From Epiperipatus broadwayi (Eukaryota; Onychophora; Udeonychophora; Euonychophora; Peripatidae), in the NCBI GenBank assembly GCA_028023455.1, contig JAQFVV010006246.1:607501-671500 (forward strand): a stretch of DNA of 64,000 nt, given 5' to 3'. Below the pieces are notes generated by a model. The model was given only the letters and a program-made list of their open reading frames with translations, searched no databases and had not been told where the DNA came from. Of the stretch, positions 37,966-50,830 are shown one piece after another (position 1 is the first letter of the stretch; each line of letters starts with the position of its first letter). Made by a program: the position numbers and the translations under genes.

Positions 37966-39176
37966 GCCCATTACAGTATATTTTTTTTCAATGATAATAT
38001 GTTCCAACATGTAAATAACTTTTTACAAGAAAAGTGAAAGGAAATTATAAATGTAAGCTGTTTACATTTATTACTACAACAAAAACAAATAATAAAAAAT
38101 ATATTATATGCTCATAGTATGCACCAATTTACAACTTTTGAGTGTGTGGGTGGGGATAAGAAATATGTACATAGAACAACTTCATCCACTTTATACTATT
38201 TTTATCATAGCTACATAATTTAATACTTTTGTTTAATGTAACTGAGCTGTAGCTTTAACTATAGCCATTTTGTGCATGGCACTTTTAGACTGCCTCACAC
38301 AATACCCCCTCCTCCAATTAGATTCAAATGGGATTACCCATTTAATGTCTTCATTAACTATTTACATTTTAACACAATCACAATATATACCTGTTGAAAT
38401 TTTTCTTCCTGTGTTTTTTTTTATGTCCCATATGCTTTAGCACAGTAGACATAACATCCAATTACCAGAAACACACACACCCATTTCCCAAGCATCGATG
38501 TGACAGGACAAGACCACACCATCCCTCTGCCTCTCAAGTTCAAAATGACAAGAATCCCAGAACATCAGTCTAGAGATCCCTACTTCATCCAGAATGTTAT
38601 GGCAGTACAAAGTATTTAAAGTACTAATATCTAATGAATGCATCCATGCTCGTTCCTTTGGAGGATTACAGGATCTTTTGCACCATCAGATTAATATATA
38701 TATAAAATAGCCTTAGTGAATGCACCCATGCTTGTTCTTTCTTTTGAGGTTTACAGGATCTTTTGCATCATAAGACATGGGTCCCAGAGGAAAAAAAATT
38801 CTTTTTTTTTCTTTACCTCTGCAAATACAGTACAATCTGCCTTTTCTTGATGGATTACATACAATATTACATACAGATCCCCAGCCCACCCTTTAAATCC
38901 TCATCATATCAACCCTAGGGTACTGAAAACATTGACATAGACTATCCTACACATACAACAACTGGAAAACAATGGGTTCACACACCAGACTCTCAAACAA
39001 CATGACCAACTGCCTACATTTTTTATTTTTTTAAATTTATTTATTTTATTCATATTCAGGTTTATTACCCATATTAAATAATTTTATTCATGCTCATAGT
39101 TCATTTACAAATTCCTTGTGTTTTCTTGTTTTATTTAACAGTCCATCCTAGTATGTATATATATTTTTAAATTACT
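37966..39176. other. No gene recognised; small duplication
   Basis: A phrase containing gaatgcaccatgcttgttc-like sequence and ttacaggatcttttgca is duplicated at about 38635-38685 and 38715-38773. A 68-codon minus-strand frame at 38437-38643 has no recognisable domain. Confidence 0.45.
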
Positions 39177-39650
39177 TTAACCTCGATCAGGCGGTTCCTT
39201 CTTACTTCTACCATCCTCATTCAGACTAGAGAATTTTAACTTACTTTTATGTCTGGGTTGGTGTTCCAGGCAATTACTTTCTGATTCACGAATATCGTGT
39301 CTAAATCTTTCCTTTCCTTTAAAGCTACCCCAATTATTCTGATCCCTGTTGTACTTTATAATATTATGAAAGTTTCTATTTTCTTCTCTGTCATGAAGCT
39401 TAAATCTGTCTTCTTTGGTTTCATATTGAAACCTAGTACTGTCGAGTACTTCCACAAACTCAACCTCCTCTCTACTACTTTCTTTTCAGCACATATTTTT
39501 ACTCTTATATTTTTGTTGACTTTTGAAGGGTTGTTCTTTATGTATACACTAATTTTTGTATTTGTACTTTTTTTGTAAATATTTACATCTTTATTTTCAA
39601 TTACATCAGCATACATCATCTCTAACATTTCTACTCCATGATTCTTTAAT
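39177..39650 (-). pseudogene. Gag-like retroelement fragment
   Basis: Two overlapping minus-strand frames (39628-39356 and 39455-39177) together read as a Lys/Glu/Asn-rich, hydrophilic protein ending in EPPDRG. The same KEPPDR ending closes the gag-like segment at 0.84-1.7 kb, and a repeat shared with 35.4 kb adjoins it at 39685. No zinc knuckle or enzymatic motif is visible, so the assignment rests on composition and this shared ending. Confidence 0.35.
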
Positions 39651-39684
39651 CAACTCTGTCTCTATCTCATCGCTATAACTTCTT

Positions 39685-39850
39685 TTTCACTTAGGGTTAG
39701 TAATTATGATAGATAATTAATGATACCAATTTACAAAGACTTATTCGGTTAGTAATTTACAAAAAGAGACTACATACAAAAATGTTGACTATCATTTTCC
39801 TTTGAACCATCTATGCTTACCCATCCTTTCTTTTCTCTGTAAAATGCTTC
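39685..39850. repeat. Short dispersed repeat, copy 2
   Basis: Second copy of 35403-35570 in the same orientation, beginning ggttagtaattatgatag. Confidence 0.7.
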
Positions 39851-40019
39851 TTCCTAATCCAAGTTTTGGTAAACTGTGGCAGTTTTTTTTTTTGTTTAAC
39901 CTCACAATAAAATGTTAGATAAATTTTTCATTTAGAACTTTTAATTTATTATGTATTGTGTACAATTCCTATTAACTCTTAAAAAAATGAATTCTTTATT
40001 CTGATTCAATGAACAGGAA

Positions 40020-40421
40020 GTGATTTTCATTGACCTTGTATATAGTCAAATAGATCAATGGTTATTGGTATATTCTCCTCAGTTGTCTGTTCCTTGTTTT
40101 AAATCCAGCTTGTTCTCTTGGTTGGTGGAAATCCAATGTTCTCTATAGATGAGTTGTAATTATCTTGGTAAAATTTTTATATAAAACTATAAAAGGCTGA
40201 TAGGTCTGTAATTTCTATTGTTTTCTTGTATCACCTTTTAAAAATAATATTAATACTGCATTTTCCCAATCATTTGGTACATCTTTATCATTTAAATATT
40301 TGGTATATAATTTGGCTAAAAAAATTTCTATTTCTTCACCTGCTTGTTTTAATATATTAATTGCAATTCCATCATTATCTGAGGCCTTTACTTTCATCAT
40401 AAATTTAATTGTATGTCTCAC
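40020..40421 (-). pseudogene. RTE-type LINE reverse transcriptase fragment
   Basis: Minus-strand reading starts with KASDNDGIAINILKQAGEE, continues through DVPNDWENAVLILFLKGDT, then after stops NFTKIITTHL and FHQPREQAGFKT. These are the conserved early reverse transcriptase blocks of RTE/BovB LINEs (K-A-x-G-x-D-G-I, W-x-x-A-x-I-x-x-x-x-K-G-D, and E-Q-A-G-F). The catalytic YxDD region is absent, so this is an internal fragment, broken by at least three stops. Confidence 0.75.
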
Positions 40422-40429
40422 TTGCTAGA

Positions 40430-42068
40430 ATAGTAGAAGATGAGAACAAGAAGTCCACATAAAATTAGGTAATGTAAATGTGATAGTAAACTTATACATT
40501 GCAGAGAAAAATATTCATTTGATAATAAAACATGAAACAGTTTCAGCCATGAGGAATAAAGTTTAACATAATATAAAATATTAAAACTGAAGAGGAATCT
40601 TCCAAATTTATTTTCAACAGAATTTGAAGAAAAATACTCCAGTGAATCTAATGATGATTGATGATGCTAAGTCAAACTTAAATTTATTATATTTGGTATT
40701 AGTGGAAAAGTTACATAGATGCTCTAGGATAAGGTAATGAATGGAATATTAAATCCTATAAAAAAAGCTATGTAGGTAACATTTGTCATAACTTTCTTGA
40801 AATCAGATAGAAGATTTCCAGCAGAAATATTCAGAGAGACAAAAAATAGCAATAAATTAATTTTTTGCTGCTGAATACAAAATAAGCAATAGTAGCATAT
40901 TGTTATCCAAGTATAAATTTGATTTGGGTTTGAGACAGTTTAAGAAAAAGATGAGGTAAAGAAAAAATAGACACTGTCATTTCCAATAATATAGTAAAAC
41001 TTAAGGCAGAAGGTGGTGGTAAACTTTTATGTCATATAAGCTGCAACTGTCAAAATGAAATTCCAAAAGTGAAAGAGTAAAGAACTGAAGAAAAAGAAAC
41101 CATTGAATAAACATTCATGAATTTTCAAGAGAAAACAAAGCAAGCATAGATACTTAGATAAGAAAACTAAAGAAGCAAAAGAAAAAATGAAAAACAAAGA
41201 TATTTTAAAAAACTATACCTTCAATTCAGGTTAGTACAAAAAATCAATACTTCTGGAATAGAGTGAGGTAATGCTATGTTTGAAAAAAAAAAATAAAAGA
41301 GGAAAGTCATTTAAATTTTTTAAAAATAACTAAAAAGTTAAAAATATTTAAACTTAGATAATTTAGTAAAAGATAGTTACTGTTTTAATCTATTAAATAT
41401 AGATTTGGGACAATAATTGTAATAAGTAGATTAATTAAGAAAAAAAATCTCTCTACAGATAAAAAATAATTATAACATTTGATTAAAAAATATGTTTTAG
41501 TTATTCCAGAAATAACAAAGCACACTAATTGAATATATAACAGACTGCCAATGCTGCAGTAGAAAAAGAATTTCCAATATGAGTATGTCTAGCCAAAGAA
41601 TAAAATAGACCCAAAGATTTTTTGCAAGTCATGCTTGATATTAATTTATTTGCCATCGAGTTAACTGCACTTTTATTTGATATTAGTTTGTAAATACATT
41701 TTCTAGTAATTAAATTAGAAAATATTATTGTAATATGAGTGTCTACTTAATTTATTAAAGTTAGTTATCAAAGGTCCTGAAAACAAAAATTATATTCAGT
41801 AAGTTCTCATCGTAAATAAAAAAAATTTTAAGTGAAAAAATTGTCTCTCTCCTTACTTTGAAGTGAGACAAAAAATACTGTTACTTAGGAATAATATATA
41901 AAGATTGTATATTGTAACTTCATGTTTTATTTTTAATGAATATTATGAAATTTGGCTTAGAAAATTGTTATCAGTATTAACATTGTATATAATTATTATT
42001 TATATTTATTTTATGTTGTATTATATTTTTTAATATTTGTATTTTCAATGCCAAATAATTTTTTTTAG
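40430..42068. other. No gene recognised; presumed intron
   Basis: A-rich on the plus strand with no coding pattern. If the CUB exon that follows is real, this would be intronic DNA of that gene. Confidence 0.45.
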
Positions 42069-42250
42069 TATGTAATAATAAAATTCAGAAATACCATGGT
42101 GCTATTGAGAGTCCAAATTTTCCAAATAATTACCCAGCATTCCTTAATTGTATTTGGATTATTAAAACAACAATGGGAAATCAAATCAACGTTACATTTT
42201 CTAATTTTTCTATGGAAGATACTTATGATTGTTCATATGATTATATTGAA
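42069..42250 (+). CDS. Internal exon encoding first half of a CUB domain
   Basis: The exon follows a pyrimidine-rich acceptor ending ttttttttag and ends at a gtaaga donor. It is 182 bases long, leaving two bases of a split codon then 60 codons with no stop. The protein has the CUB signature in order: Cys at the start, GAIESPNFPNNYP, CIWIIKTTMG, VTFSNFSMED and CSYDYIE, so the first disulfide pair and the calcium-associated C-x-Y-D region are in place. CUB domains occur in secreted or membrane proteins such as cubilin, tolloid-type proteases and neuropilins. The second half (usually with DG, LG-CG and SSGN motifs) must be on a further exon that I did not find within the window. The host gene cannot be named. 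Composition is less AT-biased than its surroundings and the frame is intact, so I regard it as functional. Confidence 0.85.
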
Positions 42251-42925
42251 GTAAGACTTTATATACATATTACATGTTTAAAAAATTATTTAGTCATATA
42301 TTAATTTAAATGTTTTTCTATCACTATCATTACCAATATTGTCAATAGTGATAATTATAGTTTTGATAGGATTTCCTATTTTCTGGTTTTTCAATTAATT
42401 TTTTTCATAAATTTATTTTAAAATTATTTCAATTATATCCATCCTTTCAACTACCACCACTGCTACACGTGTGCAAAAATAATAATTAAAATTTTTACAA
42501 GGTTGACTATACCAGAATTTAGCAGTATTGTGAAAGAATGGAAAATTCAATTTGTAAGGATAAACGCTAGTAAAAAATATAATAAAAAGTTAATTAGATA
42601 AATTACTTAGTCATCAATGATATTCACAAGATACATGGAATCAAAAGTACAATTCAAAAGCATGTTATATAGAGGGAAATCTGAGAAAAACCTGTCTGCA
42701 GAAGGTTTGTTGCTTTTAGTTTGGCTAATTTTCAGATTTCGTTTATTTTTAATACAGATTTATAATTTATTTTTATGTATATTTATATTAATTATTTAGT
42801 AGTTGAATTAAAATAATTTACATTAAATATGTTTTCATCAAGATGGTAAATGAATTTAAAATGTTGATACTATGCCCTGAAGATATGTAAATAATAAACT
42901 TGAACACAAATAACAAAATATTCAT

Positions 42926-43078
<153 letters not shown>

Positions 43079-43612
43079 CCCTTCAACTATCCACACTAAC
43101 TTATACAATTGATACACATGACCACACACACGTAGAAAAGATAAATAATCACCAATATACGTATTTCGTGCTAAACTAGCACTCATCATTTGGTCCAGAT
43201 TATCATCTGCCATATATATATAATCAGTGCTCAGTTTATATTAAGATAGAAAATCTTCATACTTTAATAGACAGACTTCACTCTACTCCAACATCCAACT
43301 TTTCAGCCATCCATATCATTAAAAATCTGATGAAGGAAAGCTCAAATTCCATGCTAATGCCAATATTATTGCCATGTTCATGTTGACCTCAAGTCACTCT
43401 GACCCCTCATGTATAGAATATTATCCATTTAAATACACAGAAGAGGAATGGATAGGATACAAGATTGATGTGTAAATATTTGAAAACCAGGCACTCTTCA
43501 CAAATCTGAAACTTAATTGTAAGTAAGGGGATTTGAACTCAGATTTTTAAACACTCTTCAACTCTGCATACTATCTCATACAACTGATGCATCAAGCTCA
43601 TATACTTCTATC
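43079..43612 (-). mobile_element. Hammerhead SINE-like retroposon, left copy
   Basis: About 530 bases on the minus strand: more than one unit of a 450-475-bp sequence, with one hammerhead (43140-43205). The phrase cttcaactntccatact... recurs at 43081 and 43557, giving a period of about 476. Each unit has, just downstream of the ribozyme, a tgagatagtgtgg-like A box and a gagttcaaatccc-like B box. It joins the plus-strand copy directly at about 43612, head to head. Confidence 0.7.
43140..43205 (-). ncRNA. Hammerhead ribozyme, type I, C3 mutated
   Basis: On the minus strand: outer stem I gataa/ttatc, internal loop, inner stem I accaa/ttggt, core ATGATGA (consensus CTGATGA), stem II gtgc/gcac with a seven-base loop, GAAA, stem III of at least two pairs around acgt, then A17. 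All core bases but C3 are intact. The internal loop in stem I and the loop of stem II are the elements that make tertiary contacts in natural hammerheads. Confidence 0.75.
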
Positions 43613-44330
43613 TCTCTTCTATGTATTTAAATGGATAAAATCATATACATGAGAGGTCAGTGACTTGAGGTCAACATAGGCATGGCAATATTATTGGCAT
43701 CAGCATAGGATTTGGGCTTTCCACCATCAGATCTTCAATGATATGGATGTTAAAAAGTTGAAGGTTGAACTAGATTGAAGCCTGTTTATTAAAGTATGAA
43801 GATTTGACATCTGTGTGGGAGATGATAATGTGAACCAACCGATGAGTGCTGGCTTAGCATGAAATATGTATATTGGTGATTCTTTATCTATTCTACATGT
43901 GTGTGGTCATGTGTATCAGTTGTATGAGATAGTGTGGATAGTTGAAGAGTGCTTGAAAGTATGAGTTCAAATCCCAATACTTATAATTAAGCTCCAAGTT
44001 TGTGAAGAGTGCCTGATTTTCAAATATTTACACATCAAGCTTGTATCCTGCCTGTTCCTCTTCTATGTATTTAAATGGATAAAATCTTATACATAAGGGG
44101 TCAGAGTGATTTGAGGTCAACATGAGCATGGCAATAATATTGGCATCACCATGGGATTTGGGCTTTCCCATCATCAGACTTTCAAATGGCATGGATGGCT
44201 GAAAAGTTGGAGGTTGGAGTAGATTGAATCCTGTCCATTAAAGTATAAATATTTTCTATCTATAAATATTTTCTATCCTAATATAAACTGAGCACTGACT
44301 TCTCTCTCTCTATATATATATTGTAACCAT
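43613..44330 (+). mobile_element. Hammerhead SINE-like retroposon, right copy
   Basis: About 1.6 units in tandem: ttctatgtatttaaatgg recurs at 43617 and 44061 (444-base period). One hammerhead at 43824-43888 separates them; the second unit stops just before where the next ribozyme would begin and is replaced by a (TC)n(TA)n tail. A-box-like tgagatagtgtgg lies near 43924 and B-box-like gagttcaaatccc at 43963-43975. Greater-than-unit copies with a ribozyme at each junction fit reverse transcription of a multimeric or circular RNA, as described for retrozymes and the schistosome Sm-alpha family. Confidence 0.7.
43824..43888 (+). ncRNA. Hammerhead ribozyme, type I, U4 mutated
   Basis: Same fold as 43140-43205 with core CCGATGA, so C3 is right but U4 is changed to C. 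Stem II is gtgc/gcat with a wobble at the core end. Stem I outer and inner helices are present (gataa/ttatc, accaa/ttggt). Confidence 0.75.
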
Positions 44331-46647
44331 GTGATATGCCATCTGTTTTTATTAAGACAATTTATTAGTGCAGGTATATAATACTTAGCCATAAAAATAA
44401 AATAAAAGATAAAATAAGACTAATAACTAGACATAAAACTATATCATTTAATATGTAGATAAAATGGTCTCACTTAATAAGCAATATCTCATATATTTAT
44501 AGTTAAATAGTTATCTAATAAAAGATATTTAAAAAATATATAACTGCTATTCATACTTAATTAATAAAGTGCACGTTTATAATATAAAATTTTTATCAGA
44601 GGTTAAAAAAAAGAAAGCTAGCTGAATTAATATTTTAATTTTAGAGTTGAAAATTTATTGGGTTATTAGATTGCTGATGAGTTAGTTAAAATTATTTCAT
44701 TTAATCACCTTCATAATTTACACTTGTTAAGTCTTAAAATAATTCAGTAGCATTTAGTTATTTAAAGTTGAAGTGGATTATTAAAAGAAGCTTGCCTTAA
44801 ATAAGATTAGTTTTACACTCTTAGATGCATGTGCATGCATGGGTGTATATGTTGATTTTTTAGATCTTTAATTTTTTTTTCATATGTCATAACACCGACC
44901 GGAACGCGAACCCACAACCGTCTGCAACCAACTAACTTTTAAAAGTAAAATAGATAATAAACTTGGCAAATAAAATATTTATTATTCTAAACTTCTGATA
45001 AAAACAGCAATAAAAATATGAAAATCAGTAAATTATTACACGTATTTTCTGTTTATTATTTTTATATATATAAAAAAAACTTTATTCATGTTAAGTAGCT
45101 GATTTATTATATCTTGAAATTGAAACACATAATACTGCCATGTGATATTGTTTTCTTTTGATATCGGAGAAAAGAGCGCGGAACTGGAGGGAATTGTGAG
45201 AGTTTCATCACGGAAATTGTCCTAACAAGAAAAGAAAAGAAAAACAGTGTAACTTTTACTTTTTGCCTTTTGTTTTTTAAAGCACATAAAAATTATATTT
45301 GTTCTTTAAAGTCGTCATATCAATGCAGTGCTGAAGGAGAAATTATTAAGGTATCAAGTTTTAGGCTTTTTTAAACTAAACGATCTAAATTTCATAATAA
45401 TGTGCCTAATTCACACTTTTAATTTAACATATAACTTTGGAAGTTTTCAACAAATGAAAATCATAATAATAATCGAAATCATATGGAAAATGATAAACAG
45501 TCATTTTATGCTAATCAATCATATTTTTATTGGCAGTAAATTTAAGACCAAGTTAAAAATAATAATAATAAAAATATAAAGACTGTTCAATACTAAAATA
45601 ATGCAAGTAAATGTTCGTTCTTAATTATAACAAAAAAAAAAACAACCAACAAATGTCTAAATAAAAAAAATAAAAATCTAAATAAATTAAATACTGCTTG
45701 CTGAAAATAAAAATAAAAATTTGTTGATGAAAACTGGCTTATCATTTCATTTATGGTGGGCAAGTTGCTTTGTCGTCTGCTTTTTTGGAGAGAGTGGAAA
45801 AACTGTTAATAAAATATTTTTTCAATGAAACTGTGGATAACTACTAGAATTTAATAATAATTATACAAAATTGCCATGTTCAAACTAACTAGTTAATATT
45901 AAATCATGTCATGTAATGGACCCATACCTGTTCATGTAAAGTAGTATATTGTATTCATGTGCTTATCTACTATCATGTGAAGTTGTAGCTGCTTTGTTGT
46001 TTCTTAAAAAAATAAATAAATAAATGTATTGTTTTGAAAAATCTAATGCGTCAATATTATTCACATAGCTAACAACGTGGGACCTCGCATCGTAAATTAT
46101 CTGCCTACTGTTGAGGAAACTTTACTAATGAACTGAATTTATCATCATCATTATTATTGTAATTTGTATTTTTTTTTTTTTTTAAAAAGGTAATATAATA
46201 ATTATATATTTTATGCTTTATTTTACATGTCAATGTATCTTACTTTACCATCTGAAATTGTCTCAATGAGTTTACAATAAAGTGTGTAGAGATTTTTATT
46301 ACACACATGTAAATTTAAATATATTGGCAAAGGGTTTAAATTTAAAATTGCCTATTCATTATAACTTGAGACAAATAATCATTACAGTTGGGTTTATCAG
46401 AAGTTTTAATAATTTTCATAATATCATTCATAGCAAAAATTAGATTTTGAATTTGTCTGAGAACAAATTTATTTTATTAACCATTTAATTAATAATATTT
46501 ATTGCATCAATCTGTCCACTTAAATTCATAAATATTTATTATGCTAATTGTTTGTGTGCGTATTCCTGATCATATGCAAACATTTACTATGCTATTTTTA
46601 TGTGTTTATAGGCGTTTTGACCAATACTTTCCTGTGGATTTCAGTTA
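44331..46647. other. No gene; possible tRNA-like SINE head
   Basis: Mostly featureless AT-rich DNA. The complement of 44883-44935 contains agttggttgcagacgg followed by gtgggttcgcgttccgg, resembling pol III A and B boxes of a tRNA-derived SINE, and is less AT-rich than its surroundings. Short plus-strand frames here show no domain. Confidence 0.4.
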
Positions 46648-46960
46648 TTATTTAATGTGTGGATTTGAATATTGATACAAGCTATTAATCTTTATCATTA
46701 GGGATAAATTCATATCTTGCCATTGTGAGAAATAGTTACCAGATAGTATACTATTTATGATGTTTATGGGATGGAAATGATCTCCCATTATTATTATATG
46801 TATTTGCCATGAGATGACAGTGTTCCAAAATATTTTATATAGCTTGTTTAGTGAGATTCCATGAAGAGAATCATTTGTCTTTGGTGTGTTTTCCCTTTTC
46901 ATAGGTTGTAAGACTGCGTCTTTGCCTTCACTTATGCTTGATAGATAAGCATGGGAGCCA
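46648..46960 (-). pseudogene. CR1/L2-like LINE endonuclease fragment
   Basis: An 84-codon minus-strand frame contains TPKTNDSLHG, then IHIIIMGDHFHPINI and LYQYSNPHIK. These line up with the endonuclease segment of CR1/L2-type LINEs, which reads approximately Y-x-S-P-N-S ... I-I-I-M-G-D-F-N-x-P-x-I ... Q-x-V-x-x-P-T-R. The expected N of GDFN is replaced (GDHFH), so the catalytic motif is damaged. Flanking sequence gives no reverse transcriptase. Confidence 0.5.
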
Positions 46961-49089
46961 CCATTATTAGAGTCAGGTGTCTTGCTCTAAGGAGCTTATT
47001 TAGTGATGTTGTCCCTCATGTGCTATTTCAAATACTAGATTGTCCATCATAGAGGGTGTAGACTATTGTATTTATAAATGTTATGGCAATGATAGTTAGT
47101 TATGGAGGTAATAATTTTCAGTGCTTTGGTTGGTCATAATAATATCCATATTGTGCTACTGTGCCTTGCCAGGAGTATACAAATAAATCCACAAGATTTA
47201 ATAATTTAATTCCTTAATTTAAAGCATAGCATGATAGGAATACACAGACACAATGCTATTTATAGACGTCATATGGAGAAATTCACCGAGGGGTTTGTAA
47301 GTTCTATAAATTTTAAATTTAATATTATTATGTGGACTTTAAATAAGTTAACTAGCAACATATGTGTGACTTCTGATGAATGTTTTCATTTATCCTTAGT
47401 TTTAAAATTAATATAGTATGAGGTAGTTGTAATGTAATGATGACAGTCACCATCATCATATTAGCAGATAAATTAGAAGTAGCAATAAATTATCTTGAAG
47501 TTCATCTTCATAATTTGATTATATGAGTTTAATAGTAAGATATCATAAAGATGCTAAGATGTAAAATATATAAAAATGTTAATTAGCTTATGGGTGCAAG
47601 CTAGCCAACTAATATAATTGGTATTTTCGAGTTCATTAATGTTTGTTTAATGCCTTAGAAGAAGTAGAATAAATTGTGATTTCAAATAAATATTCAGCTA
47701 GAAATCATAATAATTTATAATCATAAGTTTATTGTGCAATTTTCAAAACCAAGAAGCAATATTTTTAAATAAAATGAATTTAAATTAGTAACTCCTCAGA
47801 GTTAAAATGTAAAGTATCTAGTAGCTATGATGTGTAAGCTGTGATTAAATTAGTGTGCTGTAAATAAAATTTGTGTTATGTCTAATGTAATAAACGTATT
47901 TTTAAAATTTATTAAAATATAGTTTTGAGTATTTTTCTGTGTGAAATTCTTCTCTTTGGTTCCACAAACCCACAAAATGTAATAAAATGTATATTTTCAG
48001 ATCAGATAATTATAATTCTCATGATCCAAAAATTTACTAATAATTAATAAATAAAAAAAATGATATCAATTTGTTTTAATTAAAATTTTAAATTGACAAC
48101 TGTTCATTTAAGTATTGCAATGGATATATCCATTCATAATTCAGACTGCACATTATTAACCTATTATCAGAATTTAAATATTGTAAATGAAGTATTTTAT
48201 CTGTGTTGTTTAGAATAAGAGAGGGAAATGAAATGTACCTTTTCCCTTTAGTATTTGAATGCCATTCTAGGTAAAAGGTTGTAAATATTCTAAATTTATT
48301 TACATGATTCTTTTATTTATTAAATATTTGTTGAATAAAGTAAGCATTTTCTTTGGTGATCTTTCTGATTATTATTAGGATGTTAATCAGATGCATTAAC
48401 TTATTAGGAAATGTATATTACCAAAGCCTGCTAGAATGTCAGTCATTTGCCTTGCAACACTATACCATTACTTTACTTGATAAAATACCAGAAAGAAAAC
48501 CCTGAGATTTTTATTTTGCATTACATAAAAGGCCCATTATTCTTCGATTATATTAATGGATAATATTAAACTATACACTAGAGTTTGTTAATTACAAGAG
48601 TCTATTGAAGAATACTTTTGAAAATGCAAATATTCATAGCTCAGAGAGTTTGATTGAGATGAAGGTGGAAATTTACTGTATTCTAAATTATTTATGAGGG
48701 AATGATTGAGTTGTTATCTCTTCCCAAAATTATATGTTTTATTTGGAATAATTTATTCTATCAGAGTTAACTTCTTCCTTTGTCTTAATTGTATGTCTCT
48801 GTAGCTAATTCTTTAAAGGTAACTGACCACTGAGCTTAGTCTACTTTATGGTCCTTATTGTTATCTGTAAGAGTCTCAACCCAACCCAAGATATTGTGTA
48901 AAAGATATATGTCCAACAATCAGAACTTGTTAGAGTTTTGTTTGAAATATTTCTCTAAGTTAGAGAAAACATCCATAAATTAGGGAGAATCAATTAGAGA
49001 GCGATGATTTTCATTGAAAAATTATTCAATTTCATTTATAGGGGTTATAATATATATATATGTGTGTGGGTGTGTTTGTGTGTGTGAGG
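46961..49089. other. No gene recognised
   Basis: AT-rich with no convincing coding region, repeat pair or RNA gene; a (GT)n-rich run at about 49058-49088 leads into the hammerhead repeat. Confidence 0.5.
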
Positions 49090-49292
49090 GAGATGATAAT
49101 CTGGACCAACTGATGAGTGCTGGTTTAGCATGAAATATGTGTATTGATGATTTTTTATCTATTCTACATGTGTGTTGTCATGTGCATCAGTTGAGATAGT
49201 GTGGATAGTTGAAGTGTGCTTGAAAGTCTGAGTTCAAATCCCCCATACTTACAATTATGCTCCAGGTTTGTGAAGAGTAAAAAAAATAAAGA
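49090..49292 (+). mobile_element. Hammerhead SINE-like retroposon, short copy
   Basis: A single partial unit of the family at 43.1-44.3 kb: it begins with the ribozyme, continues through the A-box-like tgagatagtgtgg and B-box-like gagttcaaatccc, and breaks off at tttgtgaagagt into an A-rich tail (aaaaaaataaag). The A-rich end suggests retroposition of a short RNA. Confidence 0.7.
49095..49159 (+). ncRNA. Hammerhead ribozyme, type I, intact core
   Basis: The catalytic core is complete: CTGATGA at 49110-49116, stem II gtgc/gcat with a seven-base loop, GAAA, a short stem III, and A17. Inner stem I is accaa with ttgat (one mismatch), and an outer helix gataa/ttatc closes it. The G-U pair at the base of stem II and the stem I mismatch could lower activity. 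This is the best core of the three family members. Confidence 0.78.
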
Positions 49293-50569
49293 CGTTGAAA
49301 ACCATTTGAAATTAAATGTCTGTGTTACTTTCTTTTCTTATTTATGACCAATGTGCTTGATTCAGTTAAGTATATGTGTAGCTTTTAGAAGCAGTTTTCT
49401 TCAATTTACTCATAATTCTGTGGCATTCCACCTCAGTGTTTTATCCATGGAGACAGAAGCCACCTCATTAAACAATGTCCAACTCACATTTGTGAAAAGT
49501 GCCAAAACATCAAGAGGAAAAAACACAAATGCAACTACAGAAAGGAATTGAACTTCTCAAAGAAATGCCTCCTCATCACACTCAGGATGAACAAGTGTTG
49601 AAAAGTAATGAATAAATGGAGATGACATGGAGAAAACATACATTGGATGGTGAACCATCTGATGGCAATGAAACCAGTGAGGAAGAAACAACACAAACAA
49701 AGCATAATCCAACAAAAAAGAAAATAATCATTCTATCATTCATGAAATCAAAACCATAAAAAGAAAAACAATAGACTCAAGTAGTTCTCATTAGGATGAT
49801 AATAATTCATCATCTTTGAATACTAGTCATGATCAAACTAAAACTACCACTAAATCTAACAAAACCAAAAAATAAAAAAGGCAAAAAATGGAAAAATTCT
49901 TTAACATCAATTGATGGGGGGTGATAACCGATTCCCTGACAATCAAGTTCATCAAATGGAGCTTTCATATTTGATTGATGACAGCCTATCAATTATAACA
50001 GGCACTCCAGCAATACAACATTAATCCAATCAAATCAATAATGATAATCTAGACATCTATCCTGGAGGCCAACTATGGAATTTCACCTGCTATCAGAATG
50101 ACTAATAACACATTTGCTTTTTTGGTCATGTTTGATCACAATGCAGTTGTTGATTAAAGGCATTTATGTATGAGACCTAAATTCCCTGAATAGGGTGTTC
50201 ACAATCAAGAACAAGATTGCCTTCTCACTCCCACATATACTATTTCTATCTGAGATGAAAATTCATTCTTATTTCTATCTGAGATGAAAATCTATTCTCA
50301 TTCCAATCATAGAATCAATCAATTACTTGAAGAATTCAGTACATTTTATCATTCTATTTCCACTCCAGTATGCTTGGATGTAGCTTTTTTAAATTAGGAA
50401 AAGGCTTTTGCTTTCTGAATTCAAAATTTTATACTTGAGCAATGAAATCCTTATATATATTTAACTTTCACTTAGGACTGTTCTCTCTTAACATAATCTA
50501 CAGCTACATAAGAAATTCCCCAGTAATTATACTCAACATTATTCACATAATCAACTCCATGCTTTACTT

Positions 50570-50830
50570 AATTCTTCCCCCACTATTTTCTTTGGGGACT
50601 TCAATATGGCATATACTGAATTTAATGACAATTACCTCCATCTTATCAACAATGTAATGTTATGTGGAGAAGACTTCTTTCCACCAAATTTTTTCTCATT
50701 TTATACAAAATGCACAAGAACTCTCATTGATCTCATGTATTATACATCTGAACTACATCACTCAATTGAAGTCCATTTAACCCTAGTAGTCTTTTCAGAC
50801 CACCTGACAATAAAAAAGAAATAAAACTTG
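50570..50830 (+). pseudogene. Decayed LINE ORF2 endonuclease region
   Basis: Overlapping plus-strand frames contain FFGDFNMAYTEFNDN-like sequence (GDFN motif), then SFYTKCTRTLIDLMYYTSEL and VVFSDHLT, matching ALMLGDFNQTYN, FYSSRFKSLIDLLYFSPSL and VFTDHMAL of the first LINE. The order and spacing agree, so this is the C-terminal half of the endonuclease. Confidence 0.65.
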
